The notes under the pieces were generated by a model. It was not told the DNA's origin and ran no database searches. It was given only the letters and a program-made list of their open reading frames with translations. Made by a program: the position numbers and the translations under genes. A stretch of 64,000 nt of DNA from UBA11591 sp040220895 (GTDB lineage: Bacteria; Bacteroidota; Bacteroidia; Flavobacteriales_E; Vicingaceae). Of the stretch, positions 17,625 to 26,377 are shown piece by piece. Each line of letters begins with the position of its first letter. The first letter of the stretch is position 1. The DNA lies in assembly GCA_040220895.1 (NCBI GenBank), contig JAVJVY010000013.1, positions 133,879-197,878 on the forward strand, written 5' to 3'.

Positions 17625-18701
17625 TTACTGCATGGTGGCCGCAATGCGATCCACATATGACGTCGCTTCTTCTACCTTTAATTCAGGCCCGCCTTCTACT
17701 TGTTCCAGGCCCGTGAATACGACCATGGCATTTTTCTCGGGAATCAGAAAAACAAATTGGCCTCCGTGCCCCCACATAAAGGAGTAATTTTTTTGAACGT
17801 TTCTCCACCAGTAGTAGCCAAAATAGATGTTTTCAGCACCGGCCAATTTGTTTCTTGGGGTCAGCATTTCAGCGATCCAAGCTTCACTGATAAGTTGATT
17901 CCCATCTTTTGCTCCACTGTCCAACACCAGTTGCCCGATTTTAGCCAATTCCCGGGGAGTGGTCATCAGGCCAAAGGCTCCGAGGGTCACATTGTCCTGG
18001 TATCGGTACCACGCGTAATTTGTCATTCCAATTTTTGAGAAAAGCGCACGCTGTGCCAGTACATCGGTATTAAGTCCTGTTACTTCCTGCATCACTGCAG
18101 AGAGAAGTTGTGGGTCTCCGTCTTTGTACAGAAAATGACTTCCTGGAGGATGTTCCATAGGAAGTTCAAGTATGAATTCCACACTGTTACTTTCCCTTTT
18201 TTCTCTCAGAAAATCGGTGTGCTCATCATTGTAGTAGGCGATGCCCGATTTCATGTTGAGCAATTGCTTGATGGTAATTCCCGCCTTTTCTTTATGCCTG
18301 TCAGTATAAGTGCGAAGGAATTGCTCCAGAATATTCGTCAGATAAAGCTCGTTCTGATCGATCAATATTCCACTAAGTAAACCCATGACCTGTTTGGTAC
18401 ATGACCAGACGGCTTGTGGCCTTGTGCGGTCAATTTCATCCTTTAAGTAGCTCTCGGCAAGTAACTCGCCGTTGCGAAACACCAGCATACTTTTGACGGT
18501 CCATTGATCCTCGTCCTGATAGAGTAATTGGTAAATATTGTCAAGAGCGACGGAATCGACCAGGTTATTCTTGCAACTGCCAACTTGCCATCCGTCACCA
18601 ATGTCGGGAGGCTGGAAAGAGGTGTACTCCTTTTTTAATGGTTCTTCTTTCAAACACCCCATAAGCATAAAAGCCAGCGCTATGGAAAAGAACTTTTTCA
18701 T
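17625..18701 (-). CDS. Beta-lactamase-family serine hydrolase (lipoprotein)
   Basis: 358 aa. A lipoprotein signal peptide ends in the lipobox LMGC (Cys16). The class C beta-lactamase-like fold is shown by the SxxK motif SCTK in WSCTKQVMGLLSG, a following GITIKQLLNMKSGI, a YKDGDPQ stretch in the position of the YxN motif, and the HGG motif (WGHGGQFVF). These enzymes are usually esterases or peptidases (EstB/DD-peptidase-like) rather than antibiotic-inactivating. It is coupled by a 4-bp ATGA overlap to the upstream outer-membrane gene. Substrate unknown. Confidence 0.85.
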   Translation of the reverse strand: MKKFFSIALAFMLMGCLKEEPLKKEYTSFQPPDIGDGWQVGSCKNNLVDSVALDNIYQLLYQDEDQWTVKSMLVFRNGELLAESYLKDEIDRTRPQAVWSCTKQVMGLLSGILIDQNELYLTNILEQFLRTYTDRHKEKAGITIKQLLNMKSGIAYYNDEHTDFLREKRESNSVEFILELPMEHPPGSHFLYKDGDPQLLSAVMQEVTGLNTDVLAQRALFSKIGMTNYAWYRYQDNVTLGAFGLMTTPRELAKIGQLVLDSGAKDGNQLISEAWIAEMLTPRNKLAGAENIYFGYYWWRNVQKNYSFMWGHGGQFVFLIPEKNAMVVFTGLEQVEGGPELKVEEATSYVDRIAATMQ

Positions 18702-19453
18702 GTCTTGGGAAAGAATAGGATGCTTATTCCATGCGAAAGTGTCTTCAATGAAGGTTCATCGCTATAGGTAAAATACCAGAATTGATAAGCGAATCCTATT
18801 CTGGGATGGTGCGGATTGACATAAAGGACTTCTGCTTGCGTATTATTAAAGACGTTGAAAGAACCCCCTTGAAACGTTCGGTGCTGATCTTTGAAATAGG
18901 TGCCCAAACTAAGATCGAAAAAATAAGGATTCCGATAAATAGGCGGCCTTGAGACCAAGCCGAGAAGAGAATTTTTCCATCTGATCCTTAAATAGATGTC
19001 ATCATTTTCGAATGATGCCGATGCCACAAAGCCCAAATTGATATTGGTAAAGTAAAAGCTATACCCGCTTTGATGATTGGGGTATAACTGGTAATTATAG
19101 TCAACACTGAACCAGGGACCCGCTTTGAAATAGATTCTTTTTCGATTTTCATAAGCAAAATACGAAAGGTCAATCGGAGTAATTATAAAATTGAGGCCTA
19201 GCATTTCGCGAGTGGATAAGGGGCCCAGGCCGAATCTTCCCTCATAAGTCAAGGTGTGCTTGTTCAGGTCCCAGGAACGACGGTAATTGAATTTAAACAG
19301 GGGCCCGGTATATACAAGTCCGTGATTCAGCCCCTCTTTGATCTGACTTATATCAATTCCCGTGGAAATGGTCCTAAGGGCATCGAAATCCTGTGATCGC
19401 GATTCCAGCGTTAGGTGTAAAAAGAATAGGATGAACAACAGACTTTTTTTCAA
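18698..19453 (-). CDS. Hypothetical outer-membrane beta-rich protein
   Basis: 251 aa with a signal peptide (ending ESRSQ, about residue 20). The rest alternates aromatic and polar residues in amphipathic strands (YFKAGPWFSVDYNYQLYP, RPPIYRNPYFFDLSLGTYF) and ends in GISILFF, consistent with an outer-membrane barrel. I do not recognise a named family. Its stop overlaps the start of the serine hydrolase gene (ATGA), so the two envelope proteins are probably co-produced. Confidence 0.6.
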   Translation of the reverse strand: MKKSLLFILFFLHLTLESRSQDFDALRTISTGIDISQIKEGLNHGLVYTGPLFKFNYRRSWDLNKHTLTYEGRFGLGPLSTREMLGLNFIITPIDLSYFAYENRKRIYFKAGPWFSVDYNYQLYPNHQSGYSFYFTNINLGFVASASFENDDIYLRIRWKNSLLGLVSRPPIYRNPYFFDLSLGTYFKDQHRTFQGGSFNVFNNTQAEVLYVNPHHPRIGFAYQFWYFTYSDEPSLKTLSHGISILFFPKT

Positions 19454-19498
19454 GCACAGAATTTCAGAGCGATGTACCTATCAAATTTATCATCTTTC

Positions 19499-19858
19499 TC
19501 ATTGCTTCTTCAATTCTTTTCGAAGGGCCTTCTTGCTCTTTTTGTAAACCTTGTATTGTTTTTTATCGAGGATACCTTTTAATTCCCCCTCCATTTGGCG
19601 TAATTCCTTCTTTAGAATCAGGTATTGACCGGTTTCAGAAGCTTTGTTGAACTTTTGGTAATCAAAATCGAGGGTTTGCTTCATGATTAGCATTCCCACC
19701 ATGATTTTTTGATCCGTGCTCAAATCCAGATCATTCATTAGCACTGCTATTTCTTTGTCCAGACCGCTGTCTCCATTAATACGAAGCTGGCTTGGTTGGG
19801 CAATCAGTGTGCCAACTGAAAAGAATATGAACAAAATGACTCCGTATAGTTGTTTCAT
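19499..19858 (-). CDS. Small exported hypothetical protein (119 aa)
   Basis: The ATG at 19858 gives an ideal signal peptide (MKQLYGVILFIFFSVGTLIAQ); an ATG 33 nt upstream would put a polar stretch in front and is less likely. The mature part is small, charged and helical (LDKEIAVLMNDLDLSTDQKIMVGMLI), ending in a lysine-rich helix (KQYKVYKKSKKALRKELKKQ). The DLSTDQK ... LKGILDKKQY arrangement resembles the periplasmic LTxxQ/Spy-like helical proteins, but it is too divergent to name. Located in the same direction as the envelope gene pair that follows 45 nt later. Confidence 0.6.
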   Translation of the reverse strand: MKQLYGVILFIFFSVGTLIAQPSQLRINGDSGLDKEIAVLMNDLDLSTDQKIMVGMLIMKQTLDFDYQKFNKASETGQYLILKKELRQMEGELKGILDKKQYKVYKKSKKALRKELKKQ

Positions 19859-20026
19859 CTCACTAAGGTACATAAATGAAGGTGTATACATAGAAGCCTT
19901 GGCAGGGTTATTTTACAAACAGCGGTTACAGCAGCCAGAACTAAATTTGAATGAACATTGGATCGTTGAATGCCTGATTGCAGGCGATTTCATTCTCATT
20001 AGGTCTTCTCGAGAAACCCCAATAAT

Positions 20027-20956
20027 TCACCGCCACTCTACGCGCATAAAGTGTTCCACCTTTTTAAAACGATCGGGTATGGCATTGAGGATGCTATTTC
20101 TTATCCCATCTACAAGGCTCTCCTTGGTGAAACTGTTATGTACGGCAATGGATACCTCACGGACGGGTTCAGGGGAATCAAATCGACGGATGTTTGCTTG
20201 ATCAAGATCCTCAAGTACCGAGAGCTCCGGAACCATGGTGTACCCCATGCCTTTACGAACCAGGCCTTTTAGGGCTTCTATCGATCCACTTTGAAATTCG
20301 AAGCCTTCCTTAATTTTGCTTCTCCGGTCCTTGCAAATGGCCAATGCCTGTTCTCTGAAGCAATGCCCTTCTTCCAGAACCAACATTTCTTGTGCATTTA
20401 GATCTTTGGTGGTAATGGATGTAAGCTTTTGAAGAGAATGATTTAAAGGCAAAAAAAGCAAAAAGGGCTCGTAAAACAAGGGAATTTCCCTGATGGAACG
20501 CTCTTGCAATGGCGTGACCAACAGACCAAGGTCCAGCTTTCCATTATCCAAGGCATTAATGATGTCAGAAGTCTGCATTTCCCTGATCAGTAGCTTCGTT
20601 TCAGGGTGGAGCTTTGTGAATTCGGGAAGAAAAAGAGGTAAAAGATAAGGGGCCAATGTGGGTATGATTCCTATTTGAAATTCCCCCTTCACGGAGGACC
20701 TGTCACTGGAAACGTACTCTTTGATGGAATGACTTTCCCTCAGTACTTGTCGGGCCTTCGAAATTATTATTGCCCCAATCTCCGTTGGCTCAAGGGGTTT
20801 TACATCACGGTTAAAGAGTTGGACACCCAGTTCATCTTCCAATTTTCGGATCTGCATGGTGAGATTTGGTTGTGAAACGTGGCATTTGTCGGCAGCGGTT
20901 ACATAATGGCGTTCATTGTCAAGCGCTACAATATATTCCAATTGTTGAAGGGTCAT
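20027..20956 (-). CDS. oxyR: OxyR hydrogen-peroxide-sensing LysR regulator
   Basis: 309 aa. LysR-type HTH at the N-terminus (LEYIVALDNERHYVTAADKCHVSQPNL), then a two-lobed effector domain. Cys199 and Cys208 (GHCFREQALAIC) fall at exactly the same positions as the redox pair of E. coli OxyR, with the family-specific GHCFREQ context, so the protein should form the disulfide on H2O2 exposure. It is transcribed divergently from a peroxiredoxin-AhpD-Dps cluster, the expected regulon. The intergenic space is 74-98 bp and very AT-rich. Start ATG at 20956. Confidence 0.93.
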   Translation of the reverse strand: MTLQQLEYIVALDNERHYVTAADKCHVSQPNLTMQIRKLEDELGVQLFNRDVKPLEPTEIGAIIISKARQVLRESHSIKEYVSSDRSSVKGEFQIGIIPTLAPYLLPLFLPEFTKLHPETKLLIREMQTSDIINALDNGKLDLGLLVTPLQERSIREIPLFYEPFLLFLPLNHSLQKLTSITTKDLNAQEMLVLEEGHCFREQALAICKDRRSKIKEGFEFQSGSIEALKGLVRKGMGYTMVPELSVLEDLDQANIRRFDSPEPVREVSIAVHNSFTKESLVDGIRNSILNAIPDRFKKVEHFMRVEWR

Positions 20957-21030
20957 ATTATAAATAATAATTATACAAATATAATAAGTATTGATTTGAA
21001 TTATAAGATAATTGAAGTGATATTTGTGTC

Positions 21031-21627
21031 ATGGAAAATTTTAAAACAGAAAAAATGAATAATCGCGTACTTAGTTTGGGTTCAGTTTTCCCATCTTTTG
21101 ACAAAATTGCCGTTACCTCAAGAGAGAAAGGCAAGGAATTTAACAACGTCACCTCGGACGACCATAAAGATAAAGGGCAATGGATGGTTATGTTCTGGTG
21201 GCCAAAGGATTTTACCTTTGTCTGTCCAACGGAAATAGCGGAATTCAACTACAATTATGGTGAATTCAAAGACAGAGATGTTATGCTATTGGGTGCTTCC
21301 ACCGATTCGGAATTTGTGCATTTGGCTTGGAGAAATGATCATGAGGACCTGAGGGATCTTAAATTTCCCATGATTGCAGACACCTCTAAATCATTGGCAG
21401 AAGAATTAGGTATTTTAGAGGAGAGTGAAAAAATAGCCTATCGCGCTACCTATATTGTTGATCCTCAAGGTATCGTTCGATGGGTAAGCATGTATGACCT
21501 GAGTGTCGGTCGAAATGTGGAAGAAGTGCTTCGCGTGCTGGATGCCTTGCAGACAGACGAACTTTGCCCTTGTAACTGGGAAAAAGGTGATGAGACTCTA
21601 ACACTGAAAGAAGAGCAGTCAAATTAA
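21031..21627 (+). CDS. ahpC: 2-Cys peroxiredoxin (AhpC/TSA type)
   Basis: 198 aa. Thioredoxin fold with the peroxidatic cysteine Cys65 in FTFVCPTE and a C-terminal resolving Cys in ELCPCNW (Cys179 and Cys181). It reduces H2O2, organic peroxides and peroxynitrite. The ATG at 21031 is used here; an equally possible start is the ATG at 21055 (MNNRVLSLG), because a -7-like GATATTTG lies at 21017-21024 and would place transcription start almost on the first ATG. First gene of an OxyR-type cluster. Confidence 0.9.
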   Translation: MENFKTEKMNNRVLSLGSVFPSFDKIAVTSREKGKEFNNVTSDDHKDKGQWMVMFWWPKDFTFVCPTEIAEFNYNYGEFKDRDVMLLGASTDSEFVHLAWRNDHEDLRDLKFPMIADTSKSLAEELGILEESEKIAYRATYIVDPQGIVRWVSMYDLSVGRNVEEVLRVLDALQTDELCPCNWEKGDETLTLKEEQSN

Positions 21628-21635
21628 TAAAACAA

Positions 21636-21660
21636 AAGCGGGGGAGTCATTCCCCCGCTT
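21636..21660 (+). terminator. Hairpin between ahpC and the AhpD-like gene
   Basis: AAGCGGGGGA (21636-21645) and TCCCCCGCTT (21651-21660) form a perfect 10-bp stem with a 5-nt loop. It lies 9 nt after the ahpC stop. There is no long T-run (TTAAATTT follows), so it may be a partial terminator or an mRNA-stabilising hairpin that lets ahpC exceed the downstream genes. Confidence 0.6.
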
Positions 21661-21672
21661 AAATTTAAATGA

Positions 21673-22263
21673 ATGGAACAAATAACTGTAAACGAAACAG
21701 CAGCTGAATTGTTGACCCTGTTAGGGTTAGCCTCAAACCAAATAACCGACCCTCTGAACGTACTCGGTTTGGTTGATTCAAAGTACTTACGTGATTTGAA
21801 AATGAACGTAAAAACTGTTTTGAAAGGTGAAATGCTAAGTGATAAAGAGATTTCTCTTTTGGCATACGGAGCTTGCATCAACGAAAAGAGTGATACCCTG
21901 GCCCAATTCTTTAAGAATCGATCCACAGAACATGGAGCGTCTCCAGAAGAACTCTCAGAAGTTGTGTCATGTACTTCACTTCTGAGCAGCAACAACGTGT
22001 TTTACCGATTCAGGCATTTTACAGGCAAAGAGGAATATCAACAAGTTTCTGCCCGCTTGCGCATGAGCATTATGATGAATCCGGTGATGGGCAAAGAGTT
22101 CTTCGAACTCATAAGTCTTGCTATAAGCGCCATCAATGGGTGTGAGGCCTGCGTCAATTCACACGAAGAATCGCTCAGGGCATTGGGCACTGATCCAAAG
22201 CGCATCTTCGAAGCCGTTCGATTGGTATCCGTCATCATAAGCCTCAACAAAGTAATTCCCTAG
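21673..22263 (+). CDS. ahpD: AhpD-like alkylhydroperoxidase
   Basis: 196 aa all-helical protein of the carboxymuconolactone decarboxylase/AhpD family. The redox motif is NGCEACVNSH (Cys157, Cys160, His164), the CxxCxxxH proton-relay and peroxide-reducing centre of AhpD. AhpD uses its Cys pair to recycle AhpC, which fits its place just after ahpC. Length is slightly more than the 175 aa of Mycobacterium AhpD. A Cys at 100 is outside the motif. Confidence 0.87.
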   Translation: MEQITVNETAAELLTLLGLASNQITDPLNVLGLVDSKYLRDLKMNVKTVLKGEMLSDKEISLLAYGACINEKSDTLAQFFKNRSTEHGASPEELSEVVSCTSLLSSNNVFYRFRHFTGKEEYQQVSARLRMSIMMNPVMGKEFFELISLAISAINGCEACVNSHEESLRALGTDPKRIFEAVRLVSVIISLNKVIP

Positions 22264-22310
22264 CGTCTTTAAAACATTATATACTAACCCTTAAAAATCA
22301 ATTATACATT

Positions 22311-22778
22311 ATGTCAAACAGAATAGGATTAAGCAAAGAAAAAACAGGTGAACTAGCCGAAAAATTGAACACAACCCTCGCACATTATCAAGTTTTTTAC
22401 ATGAACGTGCGGGGATTTCACTGGAACATTAAAGGAGAAAAATTCTTTGAATTGCATGTCAAATTCGAAGAACTGTACAATGACCTCATTTTGAAGATTG
22501 ACGAGATAGCTGAACGAGTGCTTACCTTAGGACACGTGCCTATGCACACGTACACTGACTATTTGCAAACTTCCAAGATCAAAGAGAAAAAGAACTTGAC
22601 CGATGCAAATCAAACGGTGACTTCCATATTGGAAAGTTTTGAGACCTTGCTAATCGCACAACGCGAGATACTAAGTGTCAGTGCCCAAGCAGATGACGAG
22701 GGGACGAATGCCCTTATGAGTGACTACATACGCGAGCAGGAAAAGCTGGTCTGGATGTACAGCGCCTTTTTGGGCTGA
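22311..22778 (+). CDS. dps: Dps DNA-protection ferritin
   Basis: 155 aa, single ferritin-like four-helix bundle. Dps signature: MNVRGFHWNIKGEKFFELHVKFEELYND, supplying the inter-subunit ferroxidase ligands (His of FHW, Asp and Glu of the next helix), followed by DEIAERVLTLGHVP. The dodecamer oxidises Fe(II) with H2O2 and shields DNA. Third gene downstream of oxyR and the peroxiredoxin, consistent with OxyR control; it may have its own promoter (48-nt gap). Confidence 0.93.
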   Translation: MSNRIGLSKEKTGELAEKLNTTLAHYQVFYMNVRGFHWNIKGEKFFELHVKFEELYNDLILKIDEIAERVLTLGHVPMHTYTDYLQTSKIKEKKNLTDANQTVTSILESFETLLIAQREILSVSAQADDEGTNALMSDYIREQEKLVWMYSAFLG

Positions 22779-22798
22779 TTAAAAAAGGAATTTTTGTT

Positions 22799-23737
22799 TT
22801 ATAGAAGTACGTCCGCCTCTTTGCGCGGGCGTTTTTCCAGTTTAAAGTCTAGCTTGACCTTTAAGATTTCGTAAACATTTTCCCTGATCATATCACTCAT
22901 GTACCCCGTAGGCAGGTCGTTGGCGTCCGTACCGAAAGGGTGCTCGATTTCTTCTGATATGATCTCGACACCAAACATGGCAAATGCCATGACGCAAACT
23001 GCCGGGATGGTCAGCCAGCCAAAGACATTTACCAGCCCAAAGGGCAGCATAAAAATGTAGATCAACGCAAAGATTTTAATGAAGGTGCTATGCGAAAATG
23101 GGATAGGAGTGCGGTGTATGCGCTCACAACTGGTCATTAAATCTACCATGTCACGCAGGTGATCTTTTAGCTGCGTTTTATCGCGGTCTGTGATAATGTC
23201 GGCGTGACCAAGGGCGTGTATCTCGCTGTATATCAAATTAATGATGGTATTGGGAAGGTGGTCGGTTTGTTCAAGGGACTTGGTGTAGGCCCTGTTCACA
23301 AAAATCAAGTGGTCCAAGGCGTCTTCGTCTCTAAGATGTGACTGCAATGCAATGGCATAATTTGATATGCTTTTTACAAAGAAATTTCTTCGCATGGTGT
23401 CATTTACTGGTAACAGTCCATCCAGACTCATGGCCAGGGTTCTGCTGTCTGAGAGTAATTTATGCCAGGTAATGCTGCCTTCCCACCAACGGTCATACGA
23501 TGTATTGATCCTGAATACCAGAAACAGAGAAAGGATGACGCCAATGATGGTGAAGAAAACGGTGTCAATTTTAAAATACCCAGTGAAAAATGTAAGGTTC
23601 ACATAGGTCATCAGCACCGAATAGATCAAGGTAACGGTCATGAACAGGGTAAGCTTCCTTACGTTATAGGCCTGCCTGAAAGTCTTAAAAATGGTGGAAG
23701 CCAGGTTATTCCACTTTTTGGAGTCGTAAACGATCAT
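22799..23737 (-). CDS. Bestrophin-family anion channel
   Basis: 312 aa. Two N-terminal transmembrane helices, the bestrophin signature FRINTSYDRWWEGSITWHKL, then a long helical region and a second hydrophobic pair (FALIYIFMLPFGLVNVFGW) ending in IEHPFGTDANDLP, the acidic cluster characteristic of bacterial bestrophins. These form pentameric anion or cation channels in the inner membrane. Convergent with dps. It may be the last member of a same-strand run that starts at the vWA gene (27495). Confidence 0.9.
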   Translation of the reverse strand: MIVYDSKKWNNLASTIFKTFRQAYNVRKLTLFMTVTLIYSVLMTYVNLTFFTGYFKIDTVFFTIIGVILSLFLVFRINTSYDRWWEGSITWHKLLSDSRTLAMSLDGLLPVNDTMRRNFFVKSISNYAIALQSHLRDEDALDHLIFVNRAYTKSLEQTDHLPNTIINLIYSEIHALGHADIITDRDKTQLKDHLRDMVDLMTSCERIHRTPIPFSHSTFIKIFALIYIFMLPFGLVNVFGWLTIPAVCVMAFAMFGVEIISEEIEHPFGTDANDLPTGYMSDMIRENVYEILKVKLDFKLEKRPRKEADVLL

Positions 23738-23822
23738 TATTTTTTAATTGAGAGGAATAAAAATAGCAATTTGACCGAAAGAATGGCTTTTGGTTCCTTC
23801 CAGCGGCCAACGGATGGCTTAA

Positions 23823-24857
23823 TTATTGATAATAACGCAATACCACGGCTTCCGCTTCTTTGTTCTGAGGAGTAAAATTGGCGTCTTCTTTTCCACCTGC
23901 TTTTTGGTCATCGGCGAACCATTTCCAAAGGAAACCACCTGCCATCCATTCTTCGGCCCACACCGATTCATAAAAGGCACTGTAGGCATTGACCTGAGCG
24001 ACTTCATTTACCTGGATCATAGATTTCTCCATCCAGGGCTTGCGAGCGTTATAATCACAACTTCGGTAACCGTATTCGGTAAAGATGATTTGTTTGTTTT
24101 CATGCTGGCAGAAGGCTGCCAGTTCATCCATGCGTGCTGACCATGCACTTTTGAGTTCTTGCACCGAAGGAGTTTTCAGATCACTCAATGGAAAGTAAGC
24201 ATCAATGCCTATGTAATCAAGATCCGCCCAAAAGGAAACATTGGAATAATTGTCCCAATTGGCGGCGTAGGTCAGCTTTCCTTTATAAATAGTGCGAACT
24301 TGATCGATGAGTTGTTTCCAGAATTCAGGTCGTTCTATCACAGCTTTGCGATATTCGGTGCCAATGCAAAGCAGGTCGACATCCAGACTGTCGCAAATAC
24401 CGGCGTATGTCAGGATGTAATGAGCGAAATCCTTCTCCCAGATCTTCCAATCTGCTTCATTCGTACAAGAGAATTCTCCCGGCCAGCCATCACCGATTAC
24501 CCAGACCTGCGGTTTTAACATGACTTTGAGCCCCTTTTTCTTAGCCAATGCAATTTGGGTCACTGCCCCTTCCAGACCTTCTCCCCACCAATGCGGGTGT
24601 TTTCTATAAAAAATCACGCGACTTTCACCGCTTGGAGTATAAGCATATGGGATGATGGAAATCCAGTTGGCGGCGATACGGTCGATGGAATTCAAGTGCT
24701 CCAAACCAATCTCATTGACGGGAGCTACAAAGTTAATTCCCTTGATCTTTTTAGAATCTAAGCTATTCGAATATTTCCCGACTTCACTCAAGGTACTCGC
24801 CAGGAAATAAGCTCCAAACAAGCTAATCAAAACAAATAAAAACCCTTTGTATTGCAT
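23823..24857 (-). CDS. GH113-like glycoside hydrolase (TIM barrel)
   Basis: 344 aa. One N-terminal hydrophobic segment (signal anchor or signal peptide), then a TIM barrel: KGINFVAPV, WISIIPYAYTP, HPHWWGEG, LKVMLKPQVW. The acid/base glutamate lies in CIGTEYRKA and the nucleophile glutamate in IIFTEYGYRS, as expected for clan GH-A; the fold order matches GH113 (beta-mannanase-like). It ends in GGFLWKWF. Likely periplasmic or membrane-anchored, acting on a beta-mannan or related glycan; substrate not proven. It follows the AAA+ gene by 35 nt and may be co-transcribed. Confidence 0.8.
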   Translation of the reverse strand: MQYKGFLFVLISLFGAYFLASTLSEVGKYSNSLDSKKIKGINFVAPVNEIGLEHLNSIDRIAANWISIIPYAYTPSGESRVIFYRKHPHWWGEGLEGAVTQIALAKKKGLKVMLKPQVWVIGDGWPGEFSCTNEADWKIWEKDFAHYILTYAGICDSLDVDLLCIGTEYRKAVIERPEFWKQLIDQVRTIYKGKLTYAANWDNYSNVSFWADLDYIGIDAYFPLSDLKTPSVQELKSAWSARMDELAAFCQHENKQIIFTEYGYRSCDYNARKPWMEKSMIQVNEVAQVNAYSAFYESVWAEEWMAGGFLWKWFADDQKAGGKEDANFTPQNKEAEAVVLRYYQ

Positions 24858-24892
24858 CTGTCCTCAAGTTCGCTTCAGAACCTTACAGGGCA

Positions 24893-26377
24893 TCAATCTT
24901 CGCGCTCTAGAATGTTGCGAAGATAGCTGTCTGTCAAGTCTTTATATTCAAATCCTCCCTTGAAACGTTCCTTGCTGAGTTTACTCTGTTCGGCCAATGC
25001 CCATAAGATGAACTCTTTGTAAAAAGGGACTTCATCCTTTTTAATTCCTGACTGGTATTTTTTTATTAAGTCATCCAAAGGATTGATTCTTTTTAGCTCT
25101 TTGCCGTACTCAGAATCACTCAACTCTTCTGCCAAGGCAAAATCATTGCCGTTGGTGAACCAATTTGTGAGATCAGCATAGGGATTATCTGAATCGCCGC
25201 GTTTGAGCTTGTCAATGGGAGGGAAGTGTTGATCGAACAAGGTTCTCACGGCTTCTCCAATTAAATTTCGAGCAACCATGGCCGAGCCCTCTTGCTCACC
25301 CTCGTACACCAATTCGACCTTTCCCGTAATGGAGGGCACAATGCCCATAAAATCACTCATGCGCACACAGGTTTTGTCGTGTTTGTTTACCAGTGCGCGC
25401 CGTTCAGCGGTGCTCACCAATGATTCGTATGCAGTGATGCTCATTCGGGCACTGACGCCACTTTTTTCATCGATGTATTCGCTGTTTCTGGCTTGAACGG
25501 CAACTTGTTCAAGCAGATCCCTGGCGAGTTCGGGAATGCTCACAATGCCTTGTTGATCTTTGTCGAGCTTAGCCTCTTGCCGGGTGATCTTTTTAGAAAT
25601 CTCAATATTTTCAGGATAGTGCGTCAGAATTTGCGAACCAATGCGGTCCTTCAACGGTGTTACAATACTTCCACGATTCGTGTAATCTTCGGGGTTAGCC
25701 GTAAATACGAACTGTATGTCTAAGGGAAGCCGAACCTTGAAACCGCGAATTTGAACATCGCCCTCTTGCAGGATATTGAAAAGGGCCACCTGAATTCTGG
25801 CCTGCAGATCGGGTAATTCATTGATAACGTAAATGCAACGGTTGGCCCTTGGAATCATGCCGTAGTGTATGACCCGGTCATCGGCATAACTCAATTTGAG
25901 ATTGGCCGCTTTAATGGGATCGACATCACCGATCAGATCGGCTACAGTTACATCGGGGGTGGCTAGTTTTTCGTAGTACCGCTCATGACGATTGACCCAT
26001 GATATGGGACATTGATCACCTTTTTCAGCGATCAGTTCCTTGGCACTTCTGGAGATCGGATTGAGCGGGTCGTCATTTATTTCGCTTCCCTCAATAATGG
26101 GCATCCATTCATCCAATAAGTTTATCATCAAACGGGCCAGTCGCGTTTTAGCCTGACCACGAAGTCCTAGCAGATTAATATTATGCCTTGAAAGGATGGC
26201 TCGCTCGAGTTCGGGAATAACGGTTTCCTCGTAACCCCAAATTCCGTAAAACGTATCTGTCCCATTTTTAATCTTTTCACGCAGGTTATCGCGCAATTCA
26301 TCCTTTATTGGCCTGGAAATATATCCGGCCTTTTTTAATTCACCCAGTGTTTTGATCTTCGTGTGGTCCATGCTCAT
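24893..26377 (-). CDS. AAA+ ATPase, magnesium-chelatase subunit I-like
   Basis: 494 aa. Walker A GLRGQAKTR, Walker B-like CIYVINELPD, sensor FTANPEDYTNRGSIVTPLKDRIGSQI, all in the order of ChlI/BchI and related MoxR-type AAA+ proteins. The FTANPEDYT and RGSIVTPLKDR strings are diagnostic of the ChlI-like group. It is translationally coupled to a vWA protein (ATGA overlap), which is the ChlD-like partner. No chlorophyll or cobalamin genes are nearby and no ChlH subunit is visible, so the pair is more likely a chaperone/remodelling complex or metal-insertion system for another target. Confidence 0.87.
   Translation of the reverse strand: MSMDHTKIKTLGELKKAGYISRPIKDELRDNLREKIKNGTDTFYGIWGYEETVIPELERAILSRHNINLLGLRGQAKTRLARLMINLLDEWMPIIEGSEINDDPLNPISRSAKELIAEKGDQCPISWVNRHERYYEKLATPDVTVADLIGDVDPIKAANLKLSYADDRVIHYGMIPRANRCIYVINELPDLQARIQVALFNILQEGDVQIRGFKVRLPLDIQFVFTANPEDYTNRGSIVTPLKDRIGSQILTHYPENIEISKKITRQEAKLDKDQQGIVSIPELARDLLEQVAVQARNSEYIDEKSGVSARMSITAYESLVSTAERRALVNKHDKTCVRMSDFMGIVPSITGKVELVYEGEQEGSAMVARNLIGEAVRTLFDQHFPPIDKLKRGDSDNPYADLTNWFTNGNDFALAEELSDSEYGKELKRINPLDDLIKKYQSGIKKDEVPFYKEFILWALAEQSKLSKERFKGGFEYKDLTDSYLRNILERED

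Noticed and set aside
17625..18701. Antibiotic beta-lactamase
   Set aside because: SxxK and HGG motifs are shared by the esterase and DD-peptidase-like members of the family; nothing here points to drug hydrolysis.
20957..21030. OxyR binding site between oxyR and ahpC
   Set aside because: The gap is so AT-rich that weak inverted repeats arise by chance; no arrangement matching the known four-block OxyR site was found.
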